A stretch of DNA of 64,000 nucleotides from Tremella fuciformis (taxonomy: Eukaryota > Basidiomycota > Tremellomycetes > Tremellales > Tremellaceae), in the NCBI GenBank assembly GCA_032768795.1, contig CP136499.1, positions 1 to 64,000 of the forward strand. Direction: 5' to 3'. The notes beneath the pieces are model-generated. The model did no database searches, was not told the DNA's origin, and was given only the letters and a program-made list of their open reading frames with translations. Shown here piece after piece: positions 30,047 through 39,676 of the stretch. A program made the translations under genes and the position numbers. Within the stretch, counting starts at the first letter, position 1, and each line of letters opens with the position of its first letter.

Positions 30047-32128
30047 ATGAGTACGGTTGTCGCCGTGAGCCCAAGAGCGAGACAAACATTGCTGCTGCTG
30101 CTTCCTGACCTGAATCGAATGCGAGTCCAAGTCTCCAACGACAATGACGACGACAACGCATCGGCTGTCGATTCCGAGTACGATGCCACCACGTCCCTGT
30201 CGATCCGAGGTCCACCGCGCTCATCTGCCTCTCGTCTATCATCTGCCCTCTCCACCAGAGAAGCCCAGTATGCGTACAATAACACGCTCCGGATCAGCGG
30301 CGTTGTCATGGAACAGGCGCGGGACAGGCTGCCGGCAACCTCTCTGGCACGGAGGGCAGCCCAAGACCTCTGGCGCCGCGCGACCGAGAATCCGGCAGCG
30401 CAACGCTTGGTCGTGGCCGCGCGCGCAGTCATCTACGAGGTGCGTGACGGACGTACGCACAGAGTGAGGGCCTCGGGTGGACTCCGTCTGCCGGACCCGA
30501 ACCCGTCTTGGCCTGGGCAGTGTTGACACATAGCCTTTTGATCCGACACGTCGACCCGGTTCGGATCGCGACCCTTACACAGCAGCCATAAACAGCCTCC
30601 CCTCGCTTGACTCAACCCTCTCCGTGTTCGGGCCCGTCGCATCGCACTCTCAGCCTCTGCTCTTGTTTGCCGCACACAAAGTCTGCGACAGCATTCACGC
30701 TCTCGTGGCAAGCTTTGCGCCAGAATCGGCGTATCAGTCGGCAATCGATACCCTGGTGGCAGACCTTTTCTCGCTCCCGGAGTACACGGGCCTCGCGACT
30801 GCACGGTGAGTAGGCAGGTCGTCGGCTTCGCCGCTCCAGGCCTGGGTGGATGTCGAGTTGTGATCGCCTCTGACTTCGTATAGGGAAGTATCAACATCGC
30901 CAGACCTCCTGAACGCACTCGGCCTCTCGGCGCTGATTGCCGTCAGGCCGGACCTTGTCGTCGGCCTGAATAGAGATCGCATCCTCGTGCGGCAGAACCG
31001 CACATCTCCCCCAGGAGACTCTCGGCAGACCTTGATCGCATCCTTCCCGCACGATGAAACCGACGCCCTTCCCGATTCTCTCTTGCTCGACCAGTACGTC
31101 CAGAGTCGGCTGGGCCGTAATGGACTATCCATCTATGTCGCCAACCATGCCCGTCAGTCTTTATATATTCGTTGTCGAGCGCCCTCACGTTCTAACAGTC
31201 AGAACTCTCGTTCAAGCCCTGGTTTGAGTTCATTTTCTTCGAATTGAAAGCGCTGGGCGGCAGCGTCAGCAAGGGGCGTCTGCAAAGCGCGACGGCGATG
31301 CGGATTTCGCTCGACGTCATCTCCCATCTTGCCCAATCGGCATACGCTGCGGATCCAGACCACTTCATGCCTCCCGACAAGGATATGGCATGTGTTTGGA
31401 GCGTTCGGTCGTGCGGTGCGGATATCGAGGTGTGGACAATGACCTATGATGCTGGCCTGTACGTGAGTGACTGCCTCCAACTGTCGGTGAGACGACAGAC
31501 TGACAGACAGACGACCACCCGGGTATGCAGATTGTCTCTCGACGACGCATCCGATCTCTGCACCCTGCTCAGTCTGATCAACGCTATCGCTGTCGGTGCG
31601 GAGAGGCGACATGAGCTTGTTGGCAACTGGCTCTGGTGTCTGCGTTCGTCAGTCAAGCCCTTCGAAGCCCCTAGACGACCCAAGAGGCAGAAGACGTCGC
31701 GTGTGGGGTCCCAAACCTCCAGACGCGAAGCGCCGAGTGCTCCACCGCGTGAAACTGGGTCCACGGCACGGTCCGGCGAGCAAGGCGGGGTTGAGCCTTC
31801 AGAAGCCGGGGCCGGCGCGGTCTTACAGGCTGTCGGTCTTGGGCCCGAGGGGGAGGCGAATGCTCCCTCAAGTCTGATCACCGGCACCATAAACGGAACT
31901 TGCATTCGCACACCGTCGCTGACAATGGTCCACCCGTCACAGGCTTCAAAATCCGCAGTGCGCGCTCTCGAGAAACATTACAATGATGGCGACGTCTACC
32001 GACGTGTGCGGCACTGGCGAACTGCGATCAAATGCGATGATGACGAGCGGGACCATGCCCTTTGGTGGGGAGCACACCACCACACTCGATCCGCTCCGCT
32101 CAGCGTCGTTGATCATGGGCGGTTTTGA
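30047..32128 (+). CDS. PD-(D/E)XK nuclease-like protein 2 (583 aa, five exons)
   Basis: Model: 30047-30452, 30583-30805, 30884-31152, 31203-31458, 31531-32128; all GT-AG and the sum is a multiple of three. The first intron's exact borders and the last intron (72 nt, in frame if retained) are the least certain. It aligns with the 15139-16964 protein: RPDLVVGLN then PWFEFIFFELKALGG (PD ... ExK), a helix after it (SATAMRISLDVISHLAQ), VWTMTYDAGLY, and LCTLLSLINAIAVGAERRHE with VGNWLWCL. The N-terminus is longer and the C-terminus is basic then Gly/Ala-rich. The pair suggests a subtelomeric gene family; function unknown. Confidence 0.6.
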
Positions 32129-32234
32129 TCGTGGACGCCAGGAGGAGGAGCGGTTGATCGGTTTCGATAAGACTCTATGACTGTCATATACATATACAGA
32201 CTTTCTAGCTTAGTCGCAACCGGCATCTTTGTTT

Positions 32235-32290
32235 TGTTATACAACCATGAGAGCTATGCATTCGTTCTATCTGCAGCTCTGTATATCAGC
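32235..32290 (+). mobile_element. Fragment related to the copia-2 LTR
   Basis: TGAGAGCTATGCATTCGTTC and neighbouring sequence resemble the start of the 155-bp LTR at 52142 (GATGAGAGCTATGCATTCGT), with several differences. The rest of the LTR is absent. Confidence 0.6.
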
Positions 32291-32367
32291 CGTCGCTCCG
32301 GTGGCGTGTGTGGCCGCTCGCTCATGTCTTATTGTCAGCGTAGCAGGGGCAAATATTCTGGATATAA

Positions 32368-32429
32368 TGACGAAACCCCCGGTCGGATCATGTACCCGGC
32401 CCCGCGGGTAAGGATTTCATACTGTTAGG
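32368..32429. repeat. ACTGTTAG terminal block
   Basis: TGACGAAACCCCCGGTCGG to ATTTCATACTGTTAGG, same orientation as 2983-3046 and inverted relative to 18799-18860. The two inverted copies bracket 18.8-32.4 kb. Confidence 0.8.
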
Positions 32430-32658
32430 CCCGTTCAAGGCGAGATAGTGGGTCGAGGGTACCCCCAGTCGAGGGTCGAATCGCCTGACCCCCAGTCGAG
32501 GGCGAAACTCTTGGTCGAGGGGGCCCAGTCGAGGCGACAGCCGGGCGAGAGGGGCGGGTCGAGGGCTACGAGAGAGGGGCCTACCCCCCAGTCAAGAGGC
32601 GAAACCCCCAGTCGAGACTTCGACCCGGCCCCCCCCAGTCGAACCTTTATACTGTTAG
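32430..32658. repeat. Partial copy of the 582-bp CGAGG repeat
   Basis: Right-hand part of the 8791-9372 unit, ending TTTATACTGTTAG. It abuts the fragment that follows. Confidence 0.9.
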
Positions 32659-32926
32659 ACGATCACCTGGACGACCGCAACGCCTTTCTGAACGACATGT
32701 TTCGCGCGCATCTCAATGACTGGACGAAAGACCTGAGCCGGAAATTGGCTCGACTGCTGAACAAAGCAAAGACCAGTCGGCTGGCTCCCAAAGTGGGCAG
32801 ACCACCAAGCCAAGCAGGGTCTGACCTCCAGCTGTGTGCGGAAATCATCAACGAAGCCGCCAACTGCCCCGCTTCAAATCGTCCCAGGGGTTTCGCAGTA
32901 GAACGCTCCTGTCCAACCCCATGACC
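32659..32926 (+). pseudogene. Possible coding remnant, unrecognised
   Basis: An 89-residue stretch starting LDDHLDDRNAFLNDMF, then a Lys/Leu-rich helix (LSRKLARLLNKAKTSR), has protein-like composition unlike the repeat to its left. It starts abruptly at the repeat border and has no family match, so it may be a truncated exon. Confidence 0.3.
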
Positions 32927-33703
32927 CGCCCGCATCCTGTATGATCCCCTCGTCGAGGCCACTCGTCTCCCAGGTCTTGATATTCTCCAACCCCACCGAT
33001 CCGACGTTCAAGCTCATCCTCCGCAGTCGTCCACTTTCACTCCATTGCCTGCCTTTTCGCTGTGTTCCTCCTTGTCGAACCCATCGCACCTATCGCTTAC
33101 GCTGGACCAATGAGGGTGGTTCTTCCAAGCTCGCCCGCGCCTAGCTCCACTGGGGACGGGGCGGACGATATTGAAGAGTTGGAGTGGTCAAGCTTAAAGA
33201 GCGTCGTGGCCAGCCGTATGTACTTGCCAGCTCGTGGAAGCGGTCAGACTAATCCAGCAGGTCCCACCGGGGCCCTGCGCTCAGCGGCCGACCTCAACGC
33301 AGAGATGTCGCTAGCACGGCATCGGCGGCATCCGCGTCAGGTCGTCGAGGTACCCGAGTCCGCCATCCGCTAGATCGAGGAGTCCAGCTTCTCCGTCCCT
33401 TGCTGGCGGTTTCGTGAAGCTCTTTTGCTTCCATTCGAACCGCCATCTTCTCGTTCTCCTCGGTCCTTGCAAGGGGGCGGAAGAACCGCGTCCCCCGATC
33501 TCCGCCTTCCCCCTTCATCTCCCCTTTCTCCACGACCGGTCCCCCTGCGCTCAACCTCGCCCTCCCCGACTCCTTTACATAGTTCTTTCTTAGCTCATGT
33601 TCATACGTCGTGTTGTTCATGTTGTACAGGGAATGCAGGAATAAGACTCAGCTTGGGTGACGAATCTCGATCCAGATCATCGTCACCGCCAGTAGTCCAT
33701 GCG
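32927..33703. other. Gap between remnant and chromovirus-2
   Basis: Expected to hold the 3' untranslated region, polypurine tract and 3' LTR of chromovirus-2, but no TGTCACG...CGTGACA LTR is seen. Short frames (33062-33373 and 33425-34018 on +, 33294-33620 on -) are not recognised. Confidence 0.4.
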
Positions 33704-34622
33704 TTATATTCCTCTTGGTTTCCCTGGGTTCCTCTTGTGGAAGCTCTCGACGCTTTCAAGAGCACCAGTAATGTTCTCCACTGGTTCCCAGGTCGTCTCC
33801 TTATCTGTTCCTTCGTACCCCACCCACTCGACGAGGTACTCGACCTTTCTGCCTCTCTTCCTCAAGTCGACGACGTTCTTCACCTCATAGCTAGGGCCCT
33901 CGTCGTCGACCTCCACTGGTGGCGGAGGGTGGTAGGTCTGCCCAGGGATTCTTGGCGGGTGGTATGGCTTAAGGCGAAGGACATTGAAGACCGGGCTCAC
34001 TCTCATCGTCGCCGGTAACTCCAGCTTGTACGTTGATGGACCCGTCTTAGCGAGGACTTTGTATGGTCCCCCCCATTTGATGTCGAGCTTCTTCGAGGGT
34101 CGACGAGTCTTGATGTTCTCCATCAACAGCATGACCATGTCATCCACCTTCAACACTGGCGCATCCCTTCTCTTTGCATCGTAATACTTGGCGTACCGCT
34201 CATTGGCTTGCTGTATGGCTTGTTGGCAAGATCGGTGCACCTCGTCGAGGGACCCAAGCTTTTCCTTGACCGACGGTATCTCCGCCCGCTTGGCGCTCTC
34301 TCTCAAGTCATCGGTCCATCACGGCGAGTACCCAAAGTTCGCCTCAAACGGACTCATCTTGATCGCCGAGTGCTGGGTATTGTTATAGGCGAAGGCTGCT
34401 CTCTGCAGCAGACTCGACCAATTGTCTTGTCTGTGATCGCAGAATACCCGTAGGTACTGCTCGAGGATCTGATTGACTCGCTCTGTCTGCCCGTCGGTTT
34501 GAGGATGGAAGGCTGTCGACAGGCTGATCTTGATCCCCAGGGCCCCACACAGTGCTCCCCATAGCCGACTAGTGAACTTGCTCCCTCGATCAGATACGAT
34601 GGATCTTGGCAACCCATGCTGC
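33704..34622 (-). pseudogene. Chromovirus-2 integrase C-terminal half and chromodomain
   Basis: Continuation of the pol at 39682 leftward, separated by the copia-1 insertion. It starts [18 protein letters not shown] (second catalytic Asp), then [20 protein letters not shown] (catalytic Glu), a C-terminal SH3-like part (VLKVDDMVMLLMENIKTRRP) and a chromodomain (VEYLVEWVGYEGTDKETTWE). A TGA at 34319-34321, where CGA would be expected, cuts the frame within the integrase, so this copy is dead independently of the insertion. Confidence 0.9.
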
Positions 34623-37600
34623 CGACGGAATCTTAGCTCTGAGGCAATGGGATTCCGGTCACCTGTTGCCCGCTCAGCACTTGCTATGAGTGATGCATTC
34701 GGACTTACCTGTTGCCCGCTCAGCACTTGCTATGAGTGATGAGGAGGGCAACAGGCGGCGGCATTCTACAAGGTCGTCGAGGGTGTCGGCGTTATAAGCG
34801 GAGTTATCGTTGGTGGCAGCTTCTCTGCCTCGTCGAGGGTGAACCTCGTCGAGGCACAACCTCGTCGAGGATCGAGTAGCCTCGACGAGGTTACTCGAAG
34901 ATGAGTCAAGCTCATGTGAGCGTACCACCTATTTCCGTCGCCTCCCCTCGCGAGCATGTCTATTGACTCATCTGCCCTCCTTCTCCTTGTCTTTCCAATC
35001 CCAGTAACTGCCGGAGCTGTCTTGTCTTCTCGGCCGAAAGGGTCTTGGTCAGGATGTCGGCTCGATTGCTGTCCGTTGGTGTGTATTTGAGCTCAAGCAG
35101 ACCACCAGCTTGATGCTCTCGTATCCACTGGGCTCGCATGTCGAATGCTTTGTTCAACTTGAACCCGTGTTGATGTTTGGCCAGTTGAATGGCCCCATTG
35201 TTGTCGTTGTAGATGGGCACTGCTCCATCTATGCCGAGGTCGAGGTCGTTCAATAATTGCCTGAGCCATATTGCCTCTTTGCCCGCTTCTGTTGATGCTA
35301 GGAGTTTGGCCTGTGTCGTCGAGAGTGCGACTGTCGGTTGTCGCCTGCTTTTCCATGATACGATGCCTCCGTAGGTGTTGAAGATATAGCCAGTTGTTGA
35401 TCGGCGTGTATCGAGACATCCACCCCAGTCTGCGTCCGCCCATCCCAACAGTGCTCGTCTCCCTCCATGAGCATCGAATGTGAGAGCAAGATCCAAGGTT
35501 CCTCGAAGATACCTCAGTAGGTGCTTTGCGGCCCTCCAATGCGCGAGTGACCATTTGCTTATGAAGCGACACAGCAGTGAGGCTGCGTAGGCGATGTCGG
35601 GTCGGGTGATAGTGGCGATATAGAGGATTGACCCGGCGAGTGCAGGAAACGGTTTGTCTCGAGCCTCCTCGACCTCCTTTGGCGTAGCCTCGACGAGCTT
35701 TGCGTCTGGCAAGATTGTCTTGCAGGCTTTCCCGGTTTCACCGAAGCGTTGAAGAACTGCCTCGATGTAGTGCTCTTGTGATAGGTACATCTTCTTGTTT
35801 GGCCTGTCTCGGTAGATGTTGATACCGAGGAAGTATGAGACCGGTCCTTGATCCTTGCACTCAAGTTCCTTGTCGATCCTCCGCTTGATCTCGTCGATTG
35901 TTGATCGATCGTTGCCGGCTATGAGCATGTCGTCAACATGGACTGAGATCATGCACCGATTGTGTCCTTGTCGCAGCGAGTAGATGCATGGGTCCGCTAG
36001 GGTCGGTTTGAAGCCTAGCTCCCGTAGGAACTCGTCGAGGCGCTTGTTGAACAAGTGCGGTGATTGTCGGAGACCGTATAATGACTTCCGGAGGTGCAGG
36101 ACGTGATCGGCAGCTATGTCGCTACCTTCTGGTGGCTCGATGAAGATGTCCTTGTCGATATTGGCCTTGAGGAATGCGCCGATGATGTCGATTTGGTCGC
36201 ATTCCCAGTCGAGGTAGTTAACGATGGTGAGGAATAGGCGGAATGAAGACTTGTGGGTGACCGATGCAAAGAGTTCGTCGAAATCCCGTCCTGAGACTTG
36301 TTGGAACCCTCTCACGACGAATCTAGCCTTGTATTGGCTTGCTTTGCCCGTGTCCCCGTCGATTTTGCGGGTGAAGACCCATTTGCCTGTAAGGGTGCGG
36401 TGGTTCTCTCTGGGGACTTTCTCCCACACTCCGTATTTCTCCATCTTTGTCATCTCCTCGTCCATGGCCCTGTTCCACTCCTCCCAGTCTGCAGCTCGAC
36501 GAGCTTCGGTGTATGACTGAGGGTTGGTGAGTGACTGGGCTGATAACGCGTGCTCGATGGCTACTCGGTTATAGTCCATGTCGATGTCGTGCAGAGGGTG
36601 ATGACTGGGCTCTTGACCTGCTAGTCTCCCGGACCGTCTTGGTTCATCTGCATCGGCCTCTATGGGCTGGTTTAGCCGACGATCTGGATCCTCTGGTCCG
36701 TCGTCGGGGTTCGGTTCTGGGCTCGGTGCATCCTCTCGAATGTATTCGTTGGCCCAGCCTCTCCCTTGCCTTGGCACGGCTTGGGGAGGTATGTCGTCCA
36801 TCTCTTCCCTTTGTTCCTCTTCTTCTGGTGCCTCCCCTGCCTCGACTATCTCGTTCAGCTCGATTGATGTATCGTCATCCTCGTCGAGGCTCGTCGATGC
36901 TTGTCGAGGTTCAGGTTGAGGCGGCTCCAGAATCCGTCGCGGTTCATCTGAACGTGGCGTTGTCTTCTTGCCCGTGATGAATGTAACGTCTCGACTTGCG
37001 ATGACCCTGTTGGTTTGGGTCAACACCTTGTAGCCCCAGCTCCCTTCTGTGTATCCCAGCAGTCGACCGCATTGACCCCGCTCGTCGAGCTTTGATGCGG
37101 GGCTCACAACTCGATAGATGCAGTGTTGGCCAAATGGCTGCATTCCTTCATATCGTATGTCAATGTCGTGATGTGGTCGAAAGAGAGCGACAGGGATTTT
37201 TCCTTGGGAGTCTGGTAGCCTGTTTCTGGTGAAGACTACATATCGTAATGCGTCGACCCAGAATTGACTTGACAGGTTCGAGTCCGCGAGACATGTGCGG
37301 ATGTCATTGAGGATGGTGAGATGGACGCGCTCGACTCGACTGTTTTGATTGTGTGCGTCGGTCGGCGTGAGGGTATGCTCAATTCCCTTGCTTTTACACC
37401 AGTGGCTGAATTCCTTGCTCGTGAACTCGCCTCCTTGGTCTGAGCGGATGGTCTTGACCGTTCGATCAAGCTGATTCTCTGCCAACTTGATGTAGTCTTG
37501 TAGTGCTTCGGCTGCATCCGACTTCTTCTTGATTGGTATAGCTTGCACAAATTTGCTATGGTCGTCGTAGCAGGTGAGGAAGTATTGGAAGCCTTCTCTC

Positions 37601-39676
37601 GACTGGACGGTCGCTGGTCCCCATAGATCGACTGATACCTCGACGAGGGGTTTGCCGGCTCGACGCGGGTTAGGTAGAGATGCCGAGCGCGTTGCCTTTC
37701 CTTTCAGGCAATCCATGCATTCGACTCTCCGAAACAATCCCGTCCACTTTGCGCCTAGCTTCCCCTCTTTCCCGAGCTCCCAGACCTTCCTCATGTTCGA
37801 GTGACCTAGGCGCTTGTGCCAGGTGAGGAGGCGGTTGTCTTCGGCTTCAGTGTTTTCTCTTGCCTGAAGTGCTCGGTGAATGCGCGAGGTGGTGCGTACC
37901 GGTGTGTCGTCTACAACCCATAGGTTGCCGAGCTTCTTGCCCCGGAGGATGACCTTTCCTTTCTCGACCAATGTAGCCGAGTCACTCGAGAAGCGCCAAT
38001 GGGTCCCTGTGCATGGACCGAGGCGCTGTGTGGAGAGGAGGTTGTGCGTGAATGAGGGGACATAGAGGGCGTTCTTGTACCATACGTTCTCGAATGTCAG
38101 GCGGCCGGAGTGTGTAGCCTCGACAATTGACCCATCTCCGATCTGGATTTTGATGGGCTTGTCAAGCTTGGTGAGGTGGGAGAGGAGGTGTTTGTCCTTG
38201 ATAAACGGACTTGTAGCACCGCTGTCGATGATGATGGAAGTGGAGGGAAGGTTATCGTGGGCGTGCAGTGCGATCTCTGTCGCATAATAGCCTTCCTCCT
38301 TTATCTCCCTCGACGAGCCTCTCTTGGCCTCACTTGATGAGTCGTCTCCTGACTCGCTCTGCTCTCTCGCCTTCATTCCCTTCCCCGCTTGTCCTCCTTG
38401 CTTCTTCCTCCTGTCTGCTTCCTTTGCCGACCTCTGCTCCTGGATGTGCTTCGGCACTCCAATCACTTTCCAGCACTCATCTGTGGAGTGCCTCCCCTGA
38501 TCCGGATGGTGGATGCATCTCTTGCCTGCCGGTTTTGGTAGAGATTTGCTGAGCATCCCCATCTCGTTTACGCTCTCGCCCTTTTGTTGACGTCGGCGGT
38601 GTTCATCGGCAACCCTATCGATAACCTCGTCGAGATGGATCTTGTTCGACGAGGTCCCTGAGTAGAAGGTCGATGCGAGGAGGCCGTATGAGGACGGTAG
38701 GCGACGGATGGCGGCGTATGCGCCGATCTGGTTGGCGAATTGCTCAAGGGTGAGCTTGGAAGTGATGGCGGAGGAGGTGATTTCGGCCAACTGTGACCGG
38801 ATAGCAGTGAGATGAGGTTCGGGGTCCTCATTCTCTGGGATGGTCTCGCCAAATATCGATGACCATAATTCGGCTAGGCGAGATCCGTTATCGGCCCCAT
38901 ATGTGGTGACCAGGTGATCGTAAAGCCCCTTCGGTTGAGGATTCTCGAAGTCGATCAGGCTCGAGGGAAGCTTATTTTGGACAGTCTCTGTCAGACTGCC
39001 GTAGAGAGTGGAGAGGGCGGTGGACTGCTCCTTCTCATGCTCGTATAGAGCAACTGCTCTCTTTGATGTCTCGGCTGCTGTGGCCGGACTTGACACTGGA
39101 TATCGAGCCTCGACGAGTGCTCGGATCGCTGACGCGTCTTTGGTGATGTGTGGGACGAGGCCGGCGGATCCGAGGACGACTCGAATCTCGCGCACCCACT
39201 GGGCGTAGTTGTCGCGCCCGTTGAGCTTACGCTCTTCTTTCACCGTATGCACAGATGGCATGACGGAGGACCACTTCGAGGCTGGCGGTGCGTAGGCAAG
39301 GTCGACGAGTTTGTTGACGCGTTCTATCTACCGCGACTTGTCGAACGAGACGTTACCACGACGGAATCTTAGCTCTGAGGCAATGGGATTCCGGTCACCT
39401 GTTGCCCGCTCAGCACTTGCTATGAGTGATGCATTCGGACTTACCTGTTGCCCGCTCAGCACTTGCTATGAGTGATGAGGAGGGCAACAGGCGGCGGCAT
39501 TCTACAAGGTCGTCGAGGGTGTCGGCGTTATAAGCGGAGTTATCGTTGGTGGCAGCTTCTCTGCCTCGTCGAGGGTGAACCTCGTCGAGGCACAACCTCG
39601 TCGAGGATCGAGTAGCCTCGACGAGGTTACTCGAAGATGAGTCAAGCTCATGTGAGCGTACCACCTATTTCCGTCG
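34623..39676 (-). mobile_element. Copia-1: complete Ty1/copia element (5054 bp)
   Basis: Two LTRs of 318 bp (34623-34940 and 39359-39676) look identical throughout. The 5-bp target duplication GCTGC (34618-34622 and 39677-39681) restores the interrupted integrase reading VAQHG of chromovirus-2. LTR termini are CGACGGAA...TTCCGTCG, not the usual TG...CA. The minus strand reads TGGTAACG immediately after the 5' LTR, a plausible primer-binding site. Each LTR contains a 46-bp internal duplication (TGTTGCCCGCTCAGCACTTG start) and five CTCGTCGAGG-type words. Confidence 0.97.
34960..39261 (-). CDS. Copia-1 Gag-Pol polyprotein (1433 aa)
   Basis: Single uninterrupted frame. In order: Gag region (1-250), a Cys/His segment CIHHPDQGRHSTDECW in place of a classic zinc knuckle, protease IIDSGATSPFIKD near 345, GAG-pre-integrase (LTWHKRLGH, CMDCLKG), integrase core with VDLWGP, IRSDQGGEF and SRVERVH for the DDE triad, reverse transcriptase with WVFTRKIDGDTG, KARFVVRGFQQ and VHVDDMLIAG, then RNase H from GWADADWGGCLDTRRSTTGY to ADILTKTL. 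The RNase H motif that normally reads STTEAEY is STTQAKLL, so the expected catalytic Glu is Gln. With identical LTRs and an open frame the insertion is recent; whether it can still transpose is uncertain because of that change. Confidence 0.95.
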   Translation of the reverse strand: MPSVHTVKEERKLNGRDNYAQWVREIRVVLGSAGLVPHITKDASAIRALVEARYPVSSPATAAETSKRAVALYEHEKEQSTALSTLYGSLTETVQNKLPSSLIDFENPQPKGLYDHLVTTYGADNGSRLAELWSSIFGETIPENEDPEPHLTAIRSQLAEITSSAITSKLTLEQFANQIGAYAAIRRLPSSYGLLASTFYSGTSSNKIHLDEVIDRVADEHRRRQQKGESVNEMGMLSKSLPKPAGKRCIHHPDQGRHSTDECWKVIGVPKHIQEQRSAKEADRRKKQGGQAGKGMKAREQSESGDDSSSEAKRGSSREIKEEGYYATEIALHAHDNLPSTSIIIDSGATSPFIKDKHLLSHLTKLDKPIKIQIGDGSIVEATHSGRLTFENVWYKNALYVPSFTHNLLSTQRLGPCTGTHWRFSSDSATLVEKGKVILRGKKLGNLWVVDDTPVRTTSRIHRALQARENTEAEDNRLLTWHKRLGHSNMRKVWELGKEGKLGAKWTGLFRRVECMDCLKGKATRSASLPNPRRAGKPLVEVSVDLWGPATVQSREGFQYFLTCYDDHSKFVQAIPIKKKSDAAEALQDYIKLAENQLDRTVKTIRSDQGGEFTSKEFSHWCKSKGIEHTLTPTDAHNQNSRVERVHLTILNDIRTCLADSNLSSQFWVDALRYVVFTRNRLPDSQGKIPVALFRPHHDIDIRYEGMQPFGQHCIYRVVSPASKLDERGQCGRLLGYTEGSWGYKVLTQTNRVIASRDVTFITGKKTTPRSDEPRRILEPPQPEPRQASTSLDEDDDTSIELNEIVEAGEAPEEEEQREEMDDIPPQAVPRQGRGWANEYIREDAPSPEPNPDDGPEDPDRRLNQPIEADADEPRRSGRLAGQEPSHHPLHDIDMDYNRVAIEHALSAQSLTNPQSYTEARRAADWEEWNRAMDEEMTKMEKYGVWEKVPRENHRTLTGKWVFTRKIDGDTGKASQYKARFVVRGFQQVSGRDFDELFASVTHKSSFRLFLTIVNYLDWECDQIDIIGAFLKANIDKDIFIEPPEGSDIAADHVLHLRKSLYGLRQSPHLFNKRLDEFLRELGFKPTLADPCIYSLRQGHNRCMISVHVDDMLIAGNDRSTIDEIKRRIDKELECKDQGPVSYFLGINIYRDRPNKKMYLSQEHYIEAVLQRFGETGKACKTILPDAKLVEATPKEVEEARDKPFPALAGSILYIATITRPDIAYAASLLCRFISKWSLAHWRAAKHLLRYLRGTLDLALTFDAHGGRRALLGWADADWGGCLDTRRSTTGYIFNTYGGIVSWKSRRQPTVALSTTQAKLLASTEAGKEAIWLRQLLNDLDLGIDGAVPIYNDNNGAIQLAKHQHGFKLNKAFDMRAQWIREHQAGGLLELKYTPTDSNRADILTKTLSAEKTRQLRQLLGLERQGEGGQMSQ

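Noticed and set aside
32927..33703. 3' LTR of chromovirus-2
   Set aside because: No TGTCACG or CGTGACA ends and no TATATATA core in this interval, so the element is treated as lacking its 3' LTR.
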